From Mansonella perstans (lineage: Eukaryota; Nematoda; Chromadorea; Rhabditida; Onchocercidae): 64,000 nt of DNA. Below are positions 26,400-37,924 of the stretch, one piece after another. The notes under the pieces were generated by a model. That model saw nothing but the letters and a program-made list of their open reading frames with translations, was not told the origin of the DNA and ran no database searches. Position numbers and translations under genes: made by a program. Numbering within the stretch: the first letter of the stretch is position 1; each line of letters opens with the position of its first letter. The stretch is taken from the NCBI GenBank assembly GCA_037074765.1, contig JBAMDO010000562.1, positions 186,001 through 250,000 on the forward strand, written 5' to 3'.

Positions 26400-27796
26400 C
26401 GTGTCGCGAACTATATTATTGTATAAAAAATAGAAATACTTTCAAATGAAAATCCTTCTCTGTAAATTTAATTAAACCAATGCATTTCATTTCTTATTTA
26501 AACATCAATTCATTTCATTAAGAGACTGAAATGCCAATCTTTCCTTTAGCTATTATATAGTGTTTATACTCAAAAGCCTCCAATCACATTTTTTTACCTG
26601 ACAAAACCATATGCTCATTAAATGACAAAAGAAGCAAAGAAACTTGAAAATAATGCTTGAAAATTTCTAATCACCACCTCACAAAAGCAACATTTTAAAC
26701 ATGGCATGAGTTATTGAAGTTAAAAAGTTACGTATATCTTGATATTTGAAAGATCAGAGAATAATGAAAATGAAGCACAATGAGCCATTCTAATTTTATT
26801 CATATCACAAATAAATTGATCAATCAATCAAGAATCCATAAGGAAATTGAAAAAATACTTTGGTAATATTTATTTTATGGATAGTTTTAATTTCAAAATA
26901 TTACAAGTACTAATAATCTAAATTTAATTTCTAAACAATTCAGCTTTTATGCAACAAAGAAAGCATTGACGAAGGATTCTTGAACAAAATCATGAATACT
27001 TAGATTAAATTTCATCGTAGTATCAATTAACCGAGACCTGAATGCAACTTGTATCCCTATTCTATTTACAACGTTCTCTGCGTTGAAATGAATAGGGAAT
27101 ACATTTTAATAGCAAACAGTGAAGTGGCAATTAAATTGCAAAAATTAAACTGATAGTTTATAAAACAATCAAATAACATTGATTTAAAGCAGTATTTTGA
27201 TCATGAAGTCATTCTATGAATTAATAAATTTAGCATATAGAAAGAAATACAGTGCATGCAATGAGAAATAACCTGTCAACGAAATGTAATACTATTCTTA
27301 TTTGCTGACATACTATATTGCAAAATAAAGTCATCTCAATCTTACTAAATTAAATACATATATATAAATATAAATATATATCTACATATTTATCTATCTA
27401 TATATATAGATATACTTTGTTTTAAAGGTAGTAAAATTTACAGCAAATAAGCACTCGACAATTCTTGTGGAATAAATTAGCTAATGTATGTGTGTATATA
27501 TAAATGAATAGTGATGTATAAATTCAGGGAAAATAAATAAAAAGCATTCCATAGTAAAAATGAGATTACCTAAACACAAAGCAAAATACCACTACTTACG
27601 AAATATTAAGAAAAATCCTATCAATAATATCCAAATAGAAACACTGATAAATGAAAATGTATGCAAAAAAATACTAATCAATGAAAGAACGAATTGTATT
27701 GAATGAATAAGTCAATAAGAGATGGCGCTTGGATTAGAGCAAAATTAATACGAATGATTGCTGATGCTAAACGAAGTTACTTCAACTATACGTTCG
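26400..27796. other. intergenic, very AT-rich, simple-sequence (ta)n near 27355-27415
   Basis: Lies between the start of the CAAX protease (26399) and the stop of the UBE2Q gene (27797). There are no open frames with splice support. A low-complexity run built from tatata, tataaata and tctatcta units occupies about 27355-27415. Nothing else is seen. Confidence 0.5.
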
Positions 27797-29962
27797 TTAT
27801 CCATCTGCCTGAGGAGGTGTAAACCATCCGGATTTCGCATGAGTCTGCACAAGCAGTGAGAATGCATGCTGCGCTCGTGCTAAACTGTACTGCCCTTTAA
27901 CTGAGAAATTGATGCGTGCCTATAAATTAAACACTGGGATAATCGATATCGCAGAAAAAAGCAGTTTTTTTAAAAAAAAATTTTATACCACATATCTTAT
28001 AGAACGATTCTTTAGCAAACTGCAATAAATGTTTATTGTTTTATTTGTGAATGCTTCATTTCTACCAGTGAAGGAGTACGGATTCAGACCTTTCCTTTTA
28101 CTAAAGTAGCGGCAATTTGTAAGATCAAAGACTCGATACTATATGCACTTGACCATCCCTGCCTTGTTAGCAGTTCCATGCATATAGCGCCACCTCCCAA
28201 AACAAATCCATTCGTAATTGTTGGAGAAACCAAGCGTACGAATGGCGGTTCGAAACTAAAACACGACGATTTAATATTTGCATGGATTTCAACAAAGATT
28301 ATATGTTCCTTAGCAGGAAGCGTTTAATTTGGTTTGTATAAATTTATGTAGTTTGATGATTTAATATTTGATAAGTACAAACAACCGATTGTAAACTCTA
28401 ATCAGAAAAAAAACTTATTAAATAGATATTTTACAAAACTATGTTCATTTATAAATAGAGCCGAATAACGAACGGAAATGTATCCTTGAACAGGAAATGA
28501 AACAAGAGGTAGTCTTGCGATTCTTTTCTTACCATCATTTTCATATCGTGAGCTAAACTGCTATCGGGATCCACCCTTTAACAAAGAATATTTTGTTGAA
28601 CAGAAACAAACATGAAAGCTAAAAAAGAAGTTATGAACTATGATGAAAAATCGCAAGGTAAACCAGTAAAAAAAACTCACTTTCTTAACTTTACATGCCA
28701 CTCGTAAAGGCTATCCATTACTAGCTCAACCGAATATACACCTGAAATTAAAAAAGTTTAAATATTTAAAAATTACATGTGTAAAACAAAACTATCCCAG
28801 AAATTCACCATTCTTGTAATGATCCGAACGGTATATGTCTTTAAGCTCCTTCATCAGTCTATCAGTAGCTGTTACAGAACCAGCCGCAGCACCCGTCAAA
28901 TGTTGCTCACGTTGTACATGGCTAAGCCTTGCAAATACTGCTTTTTGTTCTGCTGATAAGTCCTGGAATTGTAAAAAATATACAAACGTAGCAAAGATTG
29001 ATATGTTGGAATAATACCGATTCAGATGGTGAATTATGAATACTGTTTTTCTAGAAATTGAAAACAAAGAAAATATACTTCTTCATCGCCTGCATCTTTA
29101 CGTGACGTTGTTTCCTCCTCCATTAAAATATAATCATCATCACTCTCCATCCCTTCATCTCTTTCATCTCCAACCTACAAGTAACTCAAATATTTGGACC
29201 TATACTAAAAATGATGAAAATGACTCCACCTTTTTAATAATTTTTACCATACTGAGAGAAAGAAAAAGATTATTTCCTAAATAACTATCGTTTGAAAAAT
29301 GAACTTTTAATACAAACTGAATTCAGCTGTCTATAATTTCGCCTAATTCTCACATACGTTGAGTTAATCCTAAAAAAACATGCAAGGCTGGTACATAGAC
29401 CGTTGATGGAAGTGAAAAGTTGAAACTAACGGGGCCAATAGAGATTAATTCAGTTGGTATAGTAACATTATAGTAGGAACACAAGCGTGAGACAAGTTCA
29501 TGTGTTTGTGGTAAAATATAGCATGGTGCTTCCGCTTCAGTAAGTGACTGTAAAATAGCAGTGACTGTTGAGTCATCACACTCACTAAACCAAATAGGTG
29601 CAACGTGCGGGTAATTTTCCTGCAATACTCAAATAGCGATCTTGCAAGAATTTTCAATCGCAGTAGATGTATAATTTTTACAAGATCCCTCTTTATTTTT
29701 GACCTTTATGCAAAAAGAAAATTTACTAGAACGTTAGCAGTGACGACAATTGGCTTGTTTTGAGGATTGATGAACTGGACAGTAATTTCATCAACGGATG
29801 CTGACAACACCTAAAATGAAATAAACATGAAAAGATTCGAGAAAAAAACTTCTTACATACCTTTTCAATGATGATTTCACAAACCTGAAATCGTTCATGT
29901 TCTCTAGGAAACAAAGATTCCAGAGTTGCAACATCTTGTCTCAATTTTTGAAGACATGCCAT
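27797..29962 (-). CDS. UBE2Q-family ubiquitin-conjugating enzyme (E2), 350 aa
   Basis: E2 enzymes carry activated ubiquitin as a thioester and pass it to substrates or E3 ligases; the UBE2Q family adds an N-terminal RWD-like region. Exons: 29962-29885, 29810-29727, 29619-29431, 29174-29079, 28962-28809, 28741-28681, 28575-28474, 28255-28090 and 27919-27797, exactly 351 codons. N-terminal part: [19 protein letters not shown] and [12 protein letters not shown]. An acidic linker follows ([19 protein letters not shown]). The E2 fold starts at [20 protein letters not shown]. The active-site Cys is expected at residue 280 in [20 protein letters not shown]. The C-terminus is [14 protein letters not shown]. 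Domain order and length match human UBE2Q2 (about 375), with a shorter linker. The likely C. elegans counterpart is ubc-25 (from memory, not checked). Confidence 0.92.
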
Positions 29963-32160
29963 TGTAGTAGAAAGAAATCACAATTAAACCAATGCCGAAT
30001 TTTGAGTTTTCTGATTTTCTATCGAATTATTTCTCCTGAAAGTATGAAGCGCTGCAAAGCAAACCGCACATAATTATAGCACGCAGCCGAACCGCGCACC
30101 AACTGTTCATATCAATGAAGCCGTAGTATCATTTAGTAGAATCATTTCCGACAACACAGATACTAACTAGAGAATAAATAGCAAGCGGTCCAATGACGCT
30201 AACCGACTACAGTTGATGAAACCATTTGAATGGTATATTTCTAGCCATTCTTCATCTGCTTTTTCCATTGTTGCTATTGCTACATTTCGACCCATGCTAA
30301 TACAAGTATTCCATCATTTTATCGTCTATAGCTGGAATACACAGTCAATCAAGCTTTATTAGGCTTGATAATATGTCTGGAGAGTGTAATCAAAACTTTC
30401 CAAATCAATTCATACCTCACTTTGCAATCATATTTTGTTAGCAGATAAAAGATATATTACTCGAAAGACCCCTTCATCACCTCACTTATAATCATTCATT
30501 TATAATATTTTTTTTGAATTTGAAATTTCAACTTATAATTAAAGAATAATTCTGCTATTTAAAGAATAACTCTAACTTCAACTTAAAGAATAATTCTGCT
30601 ACTTAAAGAATAATTCTAATTTCTACTTAAGGAATAATTCTGCTATTTAAAGAATGACTTTAACTTCTACTTAAAGAATAATTCTGCTACTTAAAGAATA
30701 ACTCTAACTTTTACTTAAAGAATAATTCTGCTACTTAAAGAATAACTCTAACTTCTACTTAAAGAAAGTAATAATTTCAACAATTGAAAAACTATTGCAC
30801 TATTCACATCTCTTTCGATAAATTCCTAAATGAATCTCTTTCTTATCTCGCAGAAATGACCTGTTTCAAGATCATACAAATAAAATTCTAACAAATCTTT
30901 CTCAGTAAACATCCTATTTAGGTAGAACAAAAAAAAAAAAAAAAAACTATGACTGCAACTAGGAAAAACAAACAAACATTTGCTCCATCCTCTCTGCAAA
31001 CCAATCTTCTATGTAGTAACAATCTCTTTCATGAACCATCCGGAATTCATTAGTCATTTTACGGCCCAATTTAAACGAATAACAAGTTACAGTGAAAATA
31101 GATCTTTTAATAGTTTGTTTATTCATCGAAAAAATTCAATGTTTGCTAGATCTTCTATACCAGATGATGAATGCATGTAGTACACGTATACATATATATA
31201 TATATACGTGCACACTAATAGATATTGATGATAGAATTATCCGAAATAACAATGTAATTTTGCCAACAATCGTAGAATTTTATTGTCCCATACTTTCTGT
31301 TATTTTTTAAATGCACGATTGTTGAATTTCAGAATTATTTCTACATGGAAATTGCATCATTGCAAATTAAACGATTAAAATGAAGTACATACAATAAGTA
31401 ACTTTGTTTAGTGAATTCATTAATGAGATATTTTGTAAAATTAAATTATCCAAAAGAAAATTTTTTTATTACTACAATTATACAATCAATACAAAATGGC
31501 ACGTTTTAATCCTGATTAATTGAAAGAAAGAAGTAAGAATGATAAAATCAATCAATTCAGCAATTAAAAACAATTTGTTCTGCAATTGTCACTTACAGAA
31601 ATATCTACAACAAGAAAATTATGAAGCTATAAACCAAATCATCTTTCAAAATAAAATTTCTCATTTATTGAACGAATTTTTGAAGGGTACATTTAAAGGA
31701 TCTATCCTACACGATATATGCTTTTTTTTTTTTTTTCTTCGGCTGCTATAAAGCTGCTCTTCAACGTATACAACATACGGCGGAAATAAACCATTACTCG
31801 ATTATTATATTCATTGCTTATTTCAAGTATTGATAACATTTTGCTCTTCCGCTTCTCTTTATATTTACATCTAATAACATTCATTTTCATTGATAGAAAC
31901 AGTATTACTTCGTAAGCAACATTACCGTCTTTCTAAAATATTTAAAGACTGATTATTCGACTCAATCGTTCATCACTATTTATTGAAACACATTATAAAT
32001 ACATCGACAATAATTTAAAGATAACTTTAAACGCACTAACCAATGGCTTTCGAATAAAGAAAACTTTATTCAAAATCTTAAGTGAAATTTCACGTGTCTT
32101 ATGTGACATGAAATTCTACCGCCCTATCGTGAGCATGGGCGTTATTCTGCAACCTGTCCA
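29963..32160. other. intergenic stretch with a tandem repeat and AT microsatellite
   Basis: About 2.2 kb between the UBE2Q start and the Tollip stop. Besides the tandem array at 30530-30768, it holds a poly-A run (30929-30946) and an AT dinucleotide tract with palindromic flanks at about 31180-31213 (cgtataca...tatacgtgca). Short open frames such as 31539-31751 have no splice or protein support. Confidence 0.5.
30530..30768. repeat. tandem repeat, unit about 40-42 bp made of two half-units
   Basis: Units of the form acttaaagaataattctgct followed by acttaaagaataactctaacttct recur about six times. The half-unit ending ATTCTGCT alternates with the half-unit ending CTCTAACTT, so the array is a dimer array. 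Copies differ by single bases (attta/actta, ataa/atga). It lies in the UBE2Q-Tollip intergenic region. Confidence 0.85.
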
Positions 32161-33592
32161 TTAAATTGGTGTAAATGATATTATCAAATTTATGACACCT
32201 TCCTTGTCTTCACCCTAAATACCATCGATCAGTTCGCAAATCAATCATTTCTTAAATTTTTTTGTCCAAAATATTTTTTCTAGTAATGCTTTGTCTTATA
32301 GCAGATACATGAACAAATTTTCTACCCAAATATATATTTTTGGAAGTTATCCTAATAATTAGCATAAAGATTGTCTACAGCCATTCTATTTGCTCTAAAA
32401 TTTTTTACCATTATATAAGGTTTGTAAAAAAAATCCTAAAATGAATAAACTTAGAAAATCACCTGTTGTCCAGAAAGTTGATACCAGTTATCGATTAACT
32501 CACCAGCGAATACACCATTTGGAAGTATAATATGCGCCCATGCAATGCATTCGTCAGCAGTGAATGCTTTCTTCAAACAAATTGAAGTTTACAGAAATAG
32601 AAAATATCAAATGTTGGAAAAAATGAAAATGATAACTGATAACTTTCCAAAATAGAAAGAATAAAGAAATCCTCACTACATCAAACACTTGAAGATAAAA
32701 CGATTCGACACCATCTGGTAAGTAGGCATTGATAATACGATTCCATTTCGGTGTTTTACCACCATTTACATCCCTTGGTGTTTCAAAAACAGCATTCCCG
32801 ATACGCACACAACAATAAGGATCCATCCGTACCAAGCCATAATTTTTTACCAGTTTTGCTTCCACGATTGTTATCGAAATACGACCACGTGTATTCGGAG
32901 GAACAAAACTGTAGAATGCATGCTAAAAGAAAATAGGTAAAGCTTCGAAATATCTGAAAAGTCATCTTACTCCTCCCAACAATCAATTACGAAGAAAGTG
33001 CTAATGAGTGGACATAACTTATAACCAATAAAATTTGATACCTGTGCTTGCAAAAAAGCTTGTTGGGCAACTAAATTTGGATCAGTGTAGAATGGAATCA
33101 CAGGCTGCTGTTGTTGCCTTTGAATTGAAATTGGTGATGAAATGTTTATGCGCAAAAAATCCACTGGTAACTGACCCAGTGATGAAGTGTTTATACGCAA
33201 AAAATCCACCGGCAACTGACCCAGGAAAACCTATAAACTTTTTTCGAATCATCTTTCAAGTTATTTATACTAATCACTTGAGCCAATCAATTCATAAAAC
33301 TGAATTTATTAAAAAAAAAAAGGAAATAATGAGCAGCACTATGATTCACGATAGTAAGTGCCAAGAAGAAACTGATACTATGTAGAAATTATTTGAAAAT
33401 GGAAAATAAAGCAGAAGATGAAAAACTTTGTGAAAAAGGAAAACTGACAAGTATATGATATGCTATGGAAAATTTTTTATTTATAAATCTTTAAACAGTA
33501 TCTATCATTATAATAACCTTCTCTCGTCTTTCAGCAGCAACAGTTCGTATGGGTTTCGTAGAGGACGACTGCGGTGCTGCAGATGAATCCAT
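32161..33592 (-). CDS. Tollip-like protein, 223 aa, without a C-terminal CUE domain
   Basis: In vertebrates Tollip links ubiquitinated cargo, Tom1 and phosphoinositides on endosomes and dampens Toll/IL-1 signalling. Exons: 33592-33518, 33230-33042, 32922-32677, 32570-32463 and 32214-32161, exactly 224 codons. The N-terminus holds two copies of a 15-residue unit (LGQLPVDFLRI...) matching the Tom1-binding GELPQDFLRI motif. A Gln-rich linker leads to the C2 domain: RISITIVEAKLVKNYGLVRM, DPYCCVRIG, TPKWNRIINAYLPDG. It then runs on through ECIAWAHIILPNG, DNWYQLSG and GEDKEGVINLIISF. The frame stops at TAA three residues later. Human Tollip (274 aa) continues with a linker and a CUE domain; I found no such exon downstream. 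The start is the first ATG of an Ala/Ser-rich leader (MDSSAAPQSSSTKPIRTVAA). Confidence 0.9.
33134..33223 (-). repeat. in-frame 45-bp tandem duplication in Tollip exon 2
   Basis: Two adjacent 45-bp units (33134-33178 and 33179-33223) differ at a handful of positions and encode 15 residues each, ending INTSS in one copy and INISS in the other. They duplicate the Tom1-binding type motif QLPVDFLRI. Confidence 0.9.
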
Positions 33593-34298
33593 CTTCTGAA
33601 TTTAGATAACTTTGAATCCATAATTTAGTCTTTTAATTTATTAAGCAAGAAAAAAAATTTATTTATAAGTTTTCCTGAGTCAATTATCAATGGGTTTCTT
33701 GTCTATAAGCATCCCATCGCCTTTTCTCTGCATTCATCTCACTTATTCTATATAACGAACTACAAGCTGCAAAAACATAACCGAAAAAACAAACCACGGG
33801 GAAGGTGCAGCAGATTCTGCAGCTTAACTCTATTTAAATCATGTGCTGTAAAAAGTAATTCTAAAATATTTGGTTGGGCTATAAAACCTTTTACAGACGC
33901 TGAATTATGAAGTAACTATCATTTATTAGTAACCAAAGCGGCAAAAAAACAAAATTGAACCAAAACGATTTCAAAAACTTTTTTATAATTTATATACCAA
34001 ACAACCGATCAGAATGTACACTGAGAATAACATTCACACGAAATATTCCTAAAAAATTATAGAAACATAAGTTAAATGACTCCTACTAAACTTTCTTCAA
34101 ATCCAATACAACAAGTTGGCTTGCACTTGTTCTAAATATGTGTATCGAACTGCCTATAGCAATACTCATTTTCATTCATAATGATTAAAAATAAGGCATA
34201 TGCTACTCTTAAAAATGTAGCTGGATTACGCCAAATTACAGTGGGCACAAGTGAAGTTAAATCAAGGAATCACATCGCAATATTTTCTAAAACCAATA
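33593..34298. other. csn-2/Tollip intergenic gap, about 0.7 kb
   Basis: Lies between the csn-2 stop (34299) and the Tollip ATG (33592), both minus strand. It is AT-rich, and the frame at 34181-34375 on plus is a shadow. The distance is slightly larger than typical nematode operon spacing, so co-transcription is possible but not shown. Confidence 0.5.
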
Positions 34299-37200
34299 TT
34301 ATGAACATCTGTCTACAATTGAAAGATGCAATGAAGATAACTGTTTTGCACATCTCGCAATCGCTGCACATCTGAAAGATTTGAAGTACCGCAATAATTT
34401 TAACCAAGATTTTGAAGAACTCAACTCCAGAAAATCAACCAAAATGAAAAGATTATGGAGGAATAAAAACCACAATTCATGGATTATTATAAGGCAAAGA
34501 ACTTCTTTGCCTTCGTGCAGTAATGTAAAATCTATGACATCATAGCACACGGTATCTCAATGAGCTCCAACTTGATAAAGCATATTTTTTTTATTAACTA
34601 TTTTAAATGAAGAACGCGATGGATTTGTTATGGGTGAAGGGGCAGGTATACTAGTATTGGAAGAATATGAATATGCAAAGAGAAGAGGAGCAAAAATATA
34701 TGCAGAACTTACTGGACATGGACTAACGGGGGATGCTTATCATATTACCGCTCCACATGAGAGCGGAAGAGGTTTTCTGTATTTCGCTCCTCTGAATAAT
34801 TGATTTTTCTTAATTCAAACTATCTCAATAATCCTCTTAAACTGAATAATTGATTCTTAAACGATTTTGAATCATGCAGTCTGATTCGAAATGTTTGGAC
34901 CAAACTCAATAAGGAACGGTTATTTGTTATCAAATATATGAAACAGTATACCGTGTTGCTTTACTAGTTGGTTCGGATATCAGAATACCACTAATTTCAT
35001 CGATTTTTGCATTCAGTGTACCATCAAGAATTAAATCGGCAAGAAGCACCACAACCTCTTCCACTTTAACATGAAGTTCTTCCGCAAGGAACGATAAATA
35101 AATCCGAGAGTATGGTACACAAAGACTTAATAATACCTGCAATTAATACTGGTGACGTATAAATAAATTGAGTCAAATTTATTGAACTACTAAAATACAG
35201 TGCATAATGCAAGTATGAAAAATAATGGTCGAACCTGCGAACGAATGTTGGTAAGGAGTTCTTCAATATGCTCACGAATAAATGGATCAGCCATAATAGC
35301 ATCACGATTTTTCTCAAGAATACTCTCAAATTCCATCAAATTATTATCTTGATAAGCTCCCACAAGTTGATTCATTGCAACTATTTCAGGGTCATTGCGA
35401 AATGGTTTTGCTTCTTGACTATCGAATGGATTTATTCCAGATCTACGAAATAAAATAATCATATACCAAAAATGCCTGATTATAAGCAGTTTTTCTTGGC
35501 ATATGCAAATAATAATCCGTGTTTGGAATGCAGTAATTATAAATCTAGTTTCGGTGACTTACTTAATTAGCATATTCGCAAGCACCAAATACTTTAAGCA
35601 TGCAATTCTCCGCTCCGATCCACTTTCGTCGTAATTTTTAAAAGCTTCGAAAAAATCAGTATGAGCTTTTTCAAACTGTTTTTCTCGTAAATGCATCTTT
35701 CCTCCACATTCTAAGAAATTAAAATCTAGTGGTTTTTTTTCACTGTTTTAGAAAATTTATGAAGTGTCATGGTGTAGTCTCTATACACGTAAATACATAT
35801 AATATACAACAAGAGAATAAAGACAAACCGCGAATGACGCCCATGATAAGTGGGTGTGGTATGGCACTTTTAACATGCAAACTTTGCTCATAGAGTGCCT
35901 TTAAAGCTTTGTTATTCTTTTGTTCTGTATACATCTGAATTTCAAGGGCGTAAATTTCAAGTAACTGTGTACCTTTCTTCTGATCTTCTTCGCCAAGTTC
36001 ATTCTGAAATAAAAGTTCTATTACGCGTAATGGCGCTGAATCCAACAAAATTCCAATAGCTTTTGCAAAAAACAATAGTGAATTCTGATATCCGACGCTG
36101 CGACTACAATTCCCTGACCTTGCATGAATTCCGTAACTGTTTGATGATTTTCTCCAGCTTGCCAAATTCTTTTTGGTCAAAGTACAACTTTCCAAGTTTT
36201 GTGTTCGTTTTGAACCATAACCGCTCATTCTTGGCATCCTAAGTAAATGATACATGGAGTAGGATGAAAATTGAGGTTGTAGACACATAAATCTGAAGTG
36301 CTTTTACTATTTAATCACCCTCTACAACTCAAAACAAAAATTAGTGACTTATCAGTAAAAAAAAAAAAAAAAAAAAAAAAACGATCTATCACTGTAGATG
36401 AATTTCAAGAAATAGAACAATAAAAACCTTTAATGCGTCCAATGTTGTCTCGTAAAATATTTGCAATAAATCCATTTGTTTCGACGTTGAAATATAGTCC
36501 AAAATCGAATTTATTGATTTTTCAGAATAGTTCTTTGTAACGGCTGATTTGATATAGGTGAGTAACTGCCGATAATATTTCAGCATTTCGTCATAGCGAT
36601 TCTACAATACATTATTCGGTCATTCTAGTGATTCTACCTTTGGATTTTGGTAGAATCACTGATTCTACAATCCAAAAGTTTTTCGGAAAATCTCATAAAT
36701 AATTTCCATTTGTGAAAAGTAAGCATTGTATAAGATGTAGCGATGGACATCACTTCTCAATTCTGATAAGTGGAATCTGATTCTACGATCCAAAAGTTTT
36801 TCAGAAAATCTCATAAATGATTTCCATTTGCGAAAAGTAAGAATTGTATAAGATGTAGAGATGAACATTACTTTTCAATTTTGACAAGTGGAATTGTAAG
36901 ATGATATCCATCGCTATTCGAAACAAAATACTGTAGTTATGAACAAATGAAATAAAAGATAAAAGCTTACTGAAGCAAATGTTATTTTGACCATTTGTTT
37001 GAGCGCTTTGAATCCCCATTCTCCTTTCTGACTTTCTAGCTCCAAAACATGTTTGAAAGTCTTCAAAGCACTATCAAATTCTTTCTCAGCCTTTAAAGCT
37101 TTCGCATTGTAATATTGATTTTCCAGGTCAACATCTGGTTCACTTGCTGAATCATCCGAATATTCCTGTAATGAATTTACAATGAATTGATTTAAATTGT

Positions 37201-37318
37201 CTCACTTTCAAAATATGCCTTCCCTTTACTTTATCAGAATGGAAATGAAATATAAGAAGACACACATAAAATAACGTACCAAACCATAGTCCTGGTCATC
37301 CATGAAGTCATCGTCCAT
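34299..37318 (-). CDS. csn-2: COP9 signalosome subunit 2 (CSN2), 438 aa
   Basis: CSN2 is a PCI-domain scaffold of the COP9 signalosome, which removes NEDD8 from cullin-RING ubiquitin ligases. Exons: 37318-37280, 37165-36971, 36601-36428, 36238-36119, 36003-35829, 35710-35563, 35442-35235, 35136-34952 and 34371-34299, exactly 439 codons (human 443 aa). Highly conserved stretches include [54 protein letters not shown] and [19 protein letters not shown]. The C-terminus leaves exon 8 at a gtatac donor and resumes in a 73-nt exon reading [19 protein letters not shown], which aligns without gaps to the human C-terminal helix (TALDKWTNQLNSLNQAVV). Reading straight through the donor would give a shorter, truncated tail. 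The 580-bp last intron holds a bacterial-type FabF fragment on the opposite strand. Confidence 0.93.
34612..34773 (+). pseudogene. fabF: FabF (beta-ketoacyl-ACP synthase II) fragment, probably Wolbachia-derived
   Basis: A 54-codon open stretch inside the last intron of csn-2, antisense to that gene. It reads [20 protein letters not shown], then [12 protein letters not shown] and [15 protein letters not shown], the conserved central block of KAS II enzymes. The catalytic Cys and both catalytic His motifs lie outside the fragment, so it cannot be a working enzyme. Recognisable homology starts abruptly at ERDG and stops at GRG; a TGA follows 10 codons later. There is no start codon, no complete gene and no eukaryotic exon context. 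In filarial nematodes such pieces are known as nuclear Wolbachia transfers, which is the favoured reading. The alternative is a stray exon of the nuclear mitochondrial synthase (OXSM): an ag precedes and a gt follows, but with a poor pyrimidine tract. Confidence 0.8.
36627..36660. repeat. perfect 12-bp inverted repeat in a csn-2 intron
   Basis: AGTGATTCTACC and GGTAGAATCACT pair exactly around a 10-nt loop (tttggatttt). It lies 26 nt upstream, in transcript order, of the csn-2 exon 36601-36428, and abuts the tandem duplication that starts at 36660. The right arm shares the string GATTCTAC with the duplication units. Confidence 0.85.
36660..36896. repeat. tandem duplication, unit about 119 bp, in csn-2 intron 2
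   Basis: A block beginning GATTCTACAATCCAAAAG at 36660 is repeated from 36779 (GATTCTACGATCCAAAAG) with roughly 90 percent identity by eye, through ...tataagatgtag...aagtggaat. Both copies are in the intron between csn-2 exons 36971 and 36601. Confidence 0.85.
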
Positions 37319-37924
37319 CTCTGACCTTTGACACTTCCCTTCGCGCTATAATTGCACCACGGTACCTTTAGATCTACCTGATACCAATATACTATACTTG
37401 TACTTCAAATTCCACAACTCCCTTATCATCTCTTGTACCCACTGTGCAACAATTACATCTCACTGGTTTATTTTTATTTTAAATGTTAAAGTGGTTGTTT
37501 ATTTTGCTTTCTCATTTTAATCGATCAATCATATATTCGATAGCTATCAGAGGAATGAAAGATTGAAAAATTCTGTGCTGAATATATTATTGTCATTAAT
37601 AGAAGAATTCAATAATATCATTTTCTCTCATTTCTGTATTGAGAAACAAACATTTTCCATGCCTATTTACTTTTAATCCTTTTACTGAAATTGAAATTTT
37701 ATAGCTAAAAAGTTTTTTATTAATTATCTATGAACTAGTAGGAGATGTAATGCATTGATCTGTTCAGATATGAGCTAATCTGCAAAAATACCCAAGAACC
37801 CAAAAAAAAAAAAAAAAAAAAAAAAAAATGGAATTTTTAGCTTATTATTGGATTATTCAACGAGTAAAATTTTCTTTTCATCTTTGTTCAATATATATAT
37901 ATACAGATAAATTTTGATAGGGAT
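37319..37924. other. divergent upstream region between csn-2 and the 37925 gene
   Basis: About 600 bp between a minus-strand start (37318) and a plus-strand start (37925), so it should carry both promoters. It includes a long poly-A run (37802-37828) and a short (ta)n tract at about 37892. No specific regulatory site is recognised. Confidence 0.5.

Noticed and set aside
30530..30768. Regular short repeats that might suggest a CRISPR-like array
   Set aside because: The units are contiguous with no unique spacers, and the context is a eukaryotic intergenic region.
34612..34773. FabF-like stretch as a normal exon of a nematode mitochondrial ketoacyl synthase
   Set aside because: An AG precedes and a GT follows, but there is no pyrimidine tract, no neighbouring exon of that gene on the plus strand, and it lies within a csn-2 intron. 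Kept only as the alternative explanation.
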